A stretch of 64,000 bases of DNA. It comes from Odobenus rosmarus divergens (Eukaryota; Chordata; Mammalia; Carnivora; Odobenidae). Below the pieces are notes generated by a model. The model made no database searches. It was not told the origin of the DNA and saw only the letters and a program-made list of their open reading frames with translations. Within the stretch, counting starts at the first letter, position 1, and each line of letters opens with the position of its first letter. The position numbers were made by a program, and so were the translations under genes. The DNA is taken from contig NW_004450661.1 of assembly GCF_000321225.1 (NCBI RefSeq), positions 143,591 to 207,590 of the forward strand, given 5' to 3'. Positions 59,209 to 64,000 of the stretch are shown here, piece after piece.

Positions 59209-59577
59209 GGAGCCCAATTTGGATTATTTTTCCATAACGATGTCTATTTGGGAAGTCAATGCTCTCACAAATTGGGTGACCCTTCTACATTGTCCCAACC
59301 CTTTCTTGGATGATTTCTATTTCGTTAATCCTGGTAGAAAAACTCTTAATTAGGCTAGTCTCTATTTAAGACTTAACAGAATAGTGGAACTCCAAAATTG
59401 ATCTTGATACATAGGAATATAATCATTGGTGCACTGATTTCCATATAAAATATATTTAACACTGTATTCTATCTCTTAAAGAGCCATTAAGGAATATGAA
59501 GGATTTGTCTTTTCTCTGATGTAACTTCAAAAATTTTTCTCACCATAAAAATATGGCTTAAGATTTATGTGTACTAA

Positions 59578-59748
59578 ACTCTAATTCATTTAATCTTCAA
59601 ATAAGCACTATAATCTCCATTTTACAGAGGAGAAAGCCTAGTCTCAGGGGATTGAAGTGACTCCTGTGAGGCTACACAGTTAGCAAAGGGATAGAGACAG
59701 GACTTAAGTCCAGGGCAGTAGGACTTTAATATGACAGCTCTTTGCAGT
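59578..59748 (-). repeat. MIR SINE, antisense
   Basis: 'tcatttaatcttcaaataagcactataatctccattttacagaggagaaagcctagtctcagggg' and 'gtgaggctacacagttagcaaaggg' are the MIR core in reverse complement. Confidence 0.85.
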
Positions 59749-60924
59749 CTCTTACATTCCTACTGCACCTACAGTGACCTATCATACAGACATTTCTGCC
59801 TTTTTAATTTTTATTTGTATTTTTTTCATTACTGCCTTTTCATTGTATTTATTTATTTATATTTTCATGCCATACAAATTCTTGGTGGTGAGTTCCCTAA
59901 AAGGTAAAATAGTCCATGGATTTGCCTCCTCCAAGCTACAGAAAGAAAAAAACAGAACAAAACAAAAACATGGTAGAGAGGCCTCAAAGTCCTGCCCTAA
60001 AACTTGCTACTCTCCTGTGCCAGGCAGAGAGAGAAGAGATACAGCGATTCCCAGGGTTGTCTTCTGATGCTTTTGCAAACCAACCGGCGAGAGTCCCTGC
60101 CTCAAAGTTCACTTCTCTTGACTGCTTTTGGGAAGCAGCTGGATCCTTGTCAAGCCTGAGTGATTGACCCCAGGTCATTCATTTGCCTCTTTTCAAGGAT
60201 TCCAGGGCCCTCTTGCCTTATCCAGAGACATTAAAGAAGGCTGCTTGACGTTGGACATCAAATTGATTTCATGCCAAGATCTCAGTCAACCACGGGTGAC
60301 AACCATTGACGTGTCAAAGCCTTACAAGAAAAATAAACATGTCTGATGCAAAGAGTCCTTTGTTTTTGATGCCAGGTTGAATTATGCACCTTCTCTCAGA
60401 TCTGACACTGCTGTGACTGTTTGCTGGGAGGCAGAGTGGAGGCATGTAGGGTCTCAAATTGGAATGTCAGGGAAGGGCAAAGGACAGCTGATTCAAAGGT
60501 CGCTGCAAATTTAGGGCTGGAGGAGAACATTCGTTCTCTCCGTATCCCTCCTTTTCCTTTGCCAGTTCAACCCTATAGAACCCAACTCATCATTTTCTGG
60601 CTCCTGGTTCTGAATGCTGGAAGTCACTTACTTGTCTGTTCTCCCCAGAGAGCAAGGCTGCTATTTAGAAAGGGTTTAAAACCACGGCAATATTCCTCTT
60701 TTCAGCCATGTCTGCTCAAGGTGACATATGTCTTAGAACAAGCATTCCTAGCAGGCATCCCAGCTGTTTGGGCTTGGCTAAAGTTGGGGGCGGCCCCGCA
60801 GTAGAGGCTTGGTGGCTATTTCTTCTCCTTCCTAGCCTGAGGGATGCATAATCACTCCTCTGATGTTTCCTAGCTTCCTGGTTTCCCTGAAATCTTTTCA
60901 TCCAGCTGTGTTTACTCTTTTTTT
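59749..60924. other. Unique sequence
   Basis: A-rich tract at 59940-59970. A 127-codon plus frame at 60421-60804 lacks domains. No gene supported. Confidence 0.4.
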
Positions 60925-61260
60925 TTTTTGTATTCTGTCTGAAGACTGAGAATTTGCATAATTAAGAATGACCTGAGCAATCTCTGCTAATGCCTCCACT
61001 AAAACCTCTGACTATCCCTGTTAACTAATAACATCTATCATTGTGTCAGACAGGTAAAAGACTCCTTCAGTCTGTTGAGACAACATTATTCACCTGGGAT
61101 TATCAAAGGTTTCAATTCTGGCCATTAGCTGAAATTGCTTGGGTCATTCATTATGGCAAATTCTGCATCCTTCCCAGACAGAGCAAAGTAAATGCAGAAT
61201 CAGGAATAGATTAAATACCCATGCATCAGGAGCCCAATTCAGAATCTCAGCCCCTTCTTT
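60925..61260. promoter_or_regulatory. Candidate conserved non-coding element
   Basis: Repeat-free, even-composition block with ordered motifs: 'atttgcataattaag' (octamer-like next to TAATTA), 'tgttaactaataac', 'gtgtcagacaggt', 'attatcaaagg' (a TCF/LEF-type site), 'ggccattagctg' and 'gggtcattcattatgg'. The density of developmental factor motifs suggests an enhancer; untested. Confidence 0.35.
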
Positions 61261-61715
61261 TCCTTAGAGCTAAAGGATGAAAAAATGAGCAAAAAAACTT
61301 TGTTGTCCTCTCCTTAAAGCACTGAATATGAGAGTTATTGCTTCAAAAAGTTAGAAAGGACCATCATTTCCCCAACTTTCTCAGCCTATTAAGTAAATGA
61401 TTTAACAAAGTAATAAAAAATCCTTGCCCTTGAAATTAAATCCCAAAGTGGGCTGACATCCCAACTTCCCATTCTCAGGTTCTCAGCTTCCCTCATTAAC
61501 CATGCGTTGCAGATAGGGTCTTGAATCACTATGGGGACGGGGACAGGTAGGGCACAGGTGGTCTTCCAGTTAAAATTACTCCTCTTGAACTGAAAACAAC
61601 AAGGGGAGACAGATTAAAGGGTCAACCTAGACATGAACAAGGAGTGGGAGAAATATCTGTGGAGGACTTGAAATGGAGGTACAGTTGTTGTTGTAGTTGC
61701 AGCAAAACCAGGCAG
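61261..61715. other. Unique sequence
   Basis: Nothing recognised except a (GTT)n-like stretch at 61684-61700. Confidence 0.4.
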
Positions 61716-61719
61716 TGTA

Positions 61720-61901
61720 GGGGCACCTGGGTGGCTCAGTTGGTTAAGCATCTGCCTTCAGCTCAGGTCATGATCTCAAGGTCCTGGGATGGAGTCCCAC
61801 ATCAGGCTCTGTGCTCAGTGGGAGTCTGCTTATCTCTCTCCCTCTCCCCCCACTCACGTGCTCGCTCTCTCTCTCTCAAATACGTGAAATTTTTTTAAAA
61901 A
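61720..61901 (+). mobile_element. CAN SINE
   Basis: Starts 'ggggcacctgggtggctcag', has 'catctgccttcagctcaggtcatgatctc', 'gggagtctgcttatctctctc' and a mutated tail 'aaatacgtgaaattttttt'. Flanks CCAGGCAGTGTA and TCAGGGACTGTA suggest a worn duplication. Confidence 0.93.
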
Positions 61902-62525
61902 TCAGGGACTGTATTCAATTCGTTCTATGTGTGCCTTTCATTTACTGGGCACATGATTTCATCTGTCCTGTCCTCACACAGAATTCAGCATTTTTGTCAG
62001 CAGTCAATGAAAATATTTTTATATTGATTTAAGAGTCCATTAGGTATAAAAACTATTATAAACTTGGTAAAAGATGTCAAGTAATACACCAAAATATAAG
62101 TAGTTTATGTTCATGTTAGAAAGATAAGTCATAGGACAATATAGATAACTAGTAATGAAAGTTACCGAACAGTATTGTTTATTAATTGTGTGAGAGTATG
62201 ACTTCTTGAAAGAAAACTCTACATCCAATCATAATGTCCAATTTATATTTTTTAGACACATTTTCATGTAATGCACATGGGTACCACACTCATTAAATGT
62301 GTGCTTGCCTTGCAGAAAGAGTGAGCTGAGAGATCATAAACCAGATCATTAGAGAACCCAAAACATTCGTTAGTGGAAACATCTCTGTAAATGACTAAAA
62401 TCTATTTTTTCTTCAGTTTTTAGAAATCTGAGATGAGGTCTATTTTTTTCCTGTTGTTCAAAGAAGTTTCTAATCAAAAGGAGAAAAGAAGATGGAAATT
62501 TGAGGTGAATAGTATGCTTCCTTGT
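61902..62525. other. Unique, AT-rich sequence
   Basis: No named repeat or gene. Confidence 0.4.
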
Positions 62526-62527
62526 AG

Positions 62528-63578
62528 TCATTCATTAACAAATATGTTTTGTTATGAATTCCCATTCATAATAGAAATTTGAATTCTGATTATGTATCAG
62601 GTGGTAAACAACATCCTAGGGATGTATCAGTGAACAAAACAAACAACAATCTACTTTTATGGAACTTATTTTTCATTGTGGTGAGACAGATATCAAACAT
62701 TAAACATAATAAATTAAATATATGTTAAATATGATATATTAAATATATGTATATAAATATTAGAGGCTTCATTGAGATGATAACATTTGGTCAAAGGCTT
62801 GAATGAATGTGAGGACACGGACCACATGGATATCTGGAGGATATTTTTGGCAGAGGCAACAACCGGGAGCCAAAGTCCTGAGGTATGAGTGTGTTTGATC
62901 TATTCAAGAACTGGCAAGTAGACTTTACAGTCAAAGATGGGGGCGTGGAGCAGCTCCTGGGAGACTCAGTCAGCGAGGTGGCTGGCTCTTGGTTTGGGCT
63001 CACGTCATGGTCTCAGGGTGGTGAAATTGGGCCCTGTGTTAGGCTCCACGCTCAGTGGGGAATTGGCTTGAGGATTCTTTCTCTTTCCCTCTGCCTCTGG
63101 CCCTTCCCCTGCTTGCGTGCTCTCTCTCTCTCTCTCTCTCTCTCTCCAGTAAATAAATAAATATTTAAAAAAGAAAAGAAGGAGGAGGAGGAGAATTGTA
63201 GTAAGACACAAAGTCAAGAGATAACTAGGGGAGTCAGACCATGTAAGTCCTTTTAAGCCATTGTAAGAACTTCAGCTTTTACTCTGTGCAAAATGAGAAG
63301 ACATTGGTAAGTTTTGAGCAGAGGAGTAAAATGCATTAATTTTCACCGTTAAAGATGTACTCTGGAGCTCTTTCATGGGGGAGAGTTGGAGGTAATAAGA
63401 AGAGCGAGGAGATAACTACAGAGGGTGTGCTGTATTGAGGGTGAGGTATGACTCTGATTTGAATCAAGGTGGCAATATAACAAAGGGGAAAAATAGCTGG
63501 ATCATGAAGTTGGATCGATCACCTTTCTGAAGATGGTGTCAGCAAGATTTGCTTATGGGTTGAATAAAGAATAAGAAA
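62528..63578 (-). mobile_element. Antisense L2 split by a SINE
   Basis: Left part: 'cattaacaaatatg', 'gtgaacaaaacaaacaacaatctacttttatgg', 'tttggcagaggcaacaaccgggagccaaagtcctgagg'. Right part from 63185: 'accatgtaagtccttttaagccattgtaagaacttcagcttttactctg', 'tgagcagaggagtaaaatgc', 'tgtactctgg'. Both follow antisense L2 order. Confidence 0.8.
62945..63180 (+). mobile_element. CAN SINE, diverged head
   Basis: 'gagcagctcctgggagactcagtcagcgaggtgg' is a mutated SINE head, then 'cacgtcatggtctcagggtgg', 'gctcagtggggaattggcttg', a 30-base (CT)n and 'agtaaataaataaatatttaaaaa'. A GGA/GAA tail follows at 63178-63195. Confidence 0.88.
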
Positions 63579-63777
63579 GGGGCACCTAGGTGGCTCTGTC
63601 AGTTAAGCGTCCGACTCTTGATTTTGGTCATGATCTCAGGGTCCTGAGGTGGAGCCCCATGTCTAGCCCTGCCTTGGGCTCCTTGCTCAGTGGGGAGTCT
63701 GCTTTTCTCCCTCTTCCTCTCCCTCTGTCCCTCCACCTGCTCGCATGTACTTGTGCTCTCTCTTTCTAAAATAAAGA
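63579..63777 (+). mobile_element. CAN SINE lacking its A-tail
   Basis: Starts 'ggggcacctaggtggctctg' and runs to 'gtgctctctctttctaaaataaag', where it stops without an A-run and L1 3' UTR begins at once. Confidence 0.93.
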
Positions 63778-64000
63778 CAATGAGAGTCTATGGACTACAG
63801 GAAACAAACTGAAGGTTTCAGAGGGGCGGGGGGTGGGGGATGGGTTAGCCCAGTGATGGGTACTAAGGAGGGCACGTATTACATGGAGCCCTGGGTGTTA
63901 TACGCAAACAGTGAATCATGGAACACTACATCAAAAATTAATGATGTACTGTATGGTCACTAACATTAAAATAAAATAAAAATAAAATAAAATAAAATAA
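63778..64000 (+). mobile_element. L1 3' UTR end, cut by window edge
   Basis: 'caatgagagtctatggactac', 'aaacaaactgaaggtttcagagggg', G-rich tract at 63823-63842, 'ggagggcacgtattacatggagccctgggtgttatacgcaaacagtgaatcatgg' and a tail that has become (AAAAT)n. It aligns with the last 200 bases of the copy at 12948. The end of the tail and the right flank lie beyond the window. Confidence 0.93.

Noticed and set aside
60421..60804. 127-codon plus frame
   Set aside because: No domain; opposite-strand frames overlap it; length is possible by chance in GC-richer sequence.

Overview
This is a stretch of mammalian nuclear DNA with no gene that I can support. Carnivoran tRNA-Lys-derived (CAN) SINEs appear about 20 times. 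They read GGGGCACCTGGGTGGCTCAG at the head and end in a CT-rich tract, AAATAAATAAA and an A-run. Three copies of a carnivore-type LINE-1 3' UTR are also present. The SINE body types suggest a caniform, probably arctoid, carnivore (bear, seal or mustelid group); that placement rests on remembered subfamily features, not on a search. CpG is scarce, no CpG island is visible, and no reading frame shows a recognisable cellular protein domain. The window is best read as intergenic or deep intronic DNA.

Layout. 1-8.4 kb: mostly unique sequence with old MIR, L2 and MER5A-like fragments and a strong G-quadruplex candidate near 3.95 kb. 8.4-15.9 kb: a short SINE, a 2.25-kb antisense L2, an LTR-like fragment, an L1 3' end joined head-to-head to an inverted ORF1-like piece, an older L1 fragment, a MITE, then L2, SINE and MIR. 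16-22.3 kb: an old antisense L1 of nearly 5 kb holding three SINEs. 22.3-36.7 kb: 14 kb without any CAN SINE or young L1, mostly unique, with MIRs, one palindromic MITE and one hAT MITE interrupted by a CG/CA tract. 36.7-37.2 kb: two tandem SINEs ending in a GAAA microsatellite. 37.2-40.7 kb: unique, with an AT-rich conserved-element candidate. 40.7-50.2 kb: a dense nest of two antisense L1s and an antisense L2 split by an inverted-repeat DNA transposon, carrying nine SINEs. 50.2-62.5 kb: mostly unique, with several non-coding regulatory candidates, one L1 3' end, MIRs, one MER5A and an internally deleted L1. 62.5-64 kb: an antisense L2 holding a SINE, followed by a SINE fused to an L1 3' end that runs off the window.

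The most useful content is the layering of insertions, many with target-site duplications readable by eye, and a few unique blocks rich in homeodomain-type ATTA cores that could be distal enhancers. I found no convincing new biological system. Repeat family names come from recognition by eye; boundaries of the old elements are uncertain by tens to hundreds of bases.
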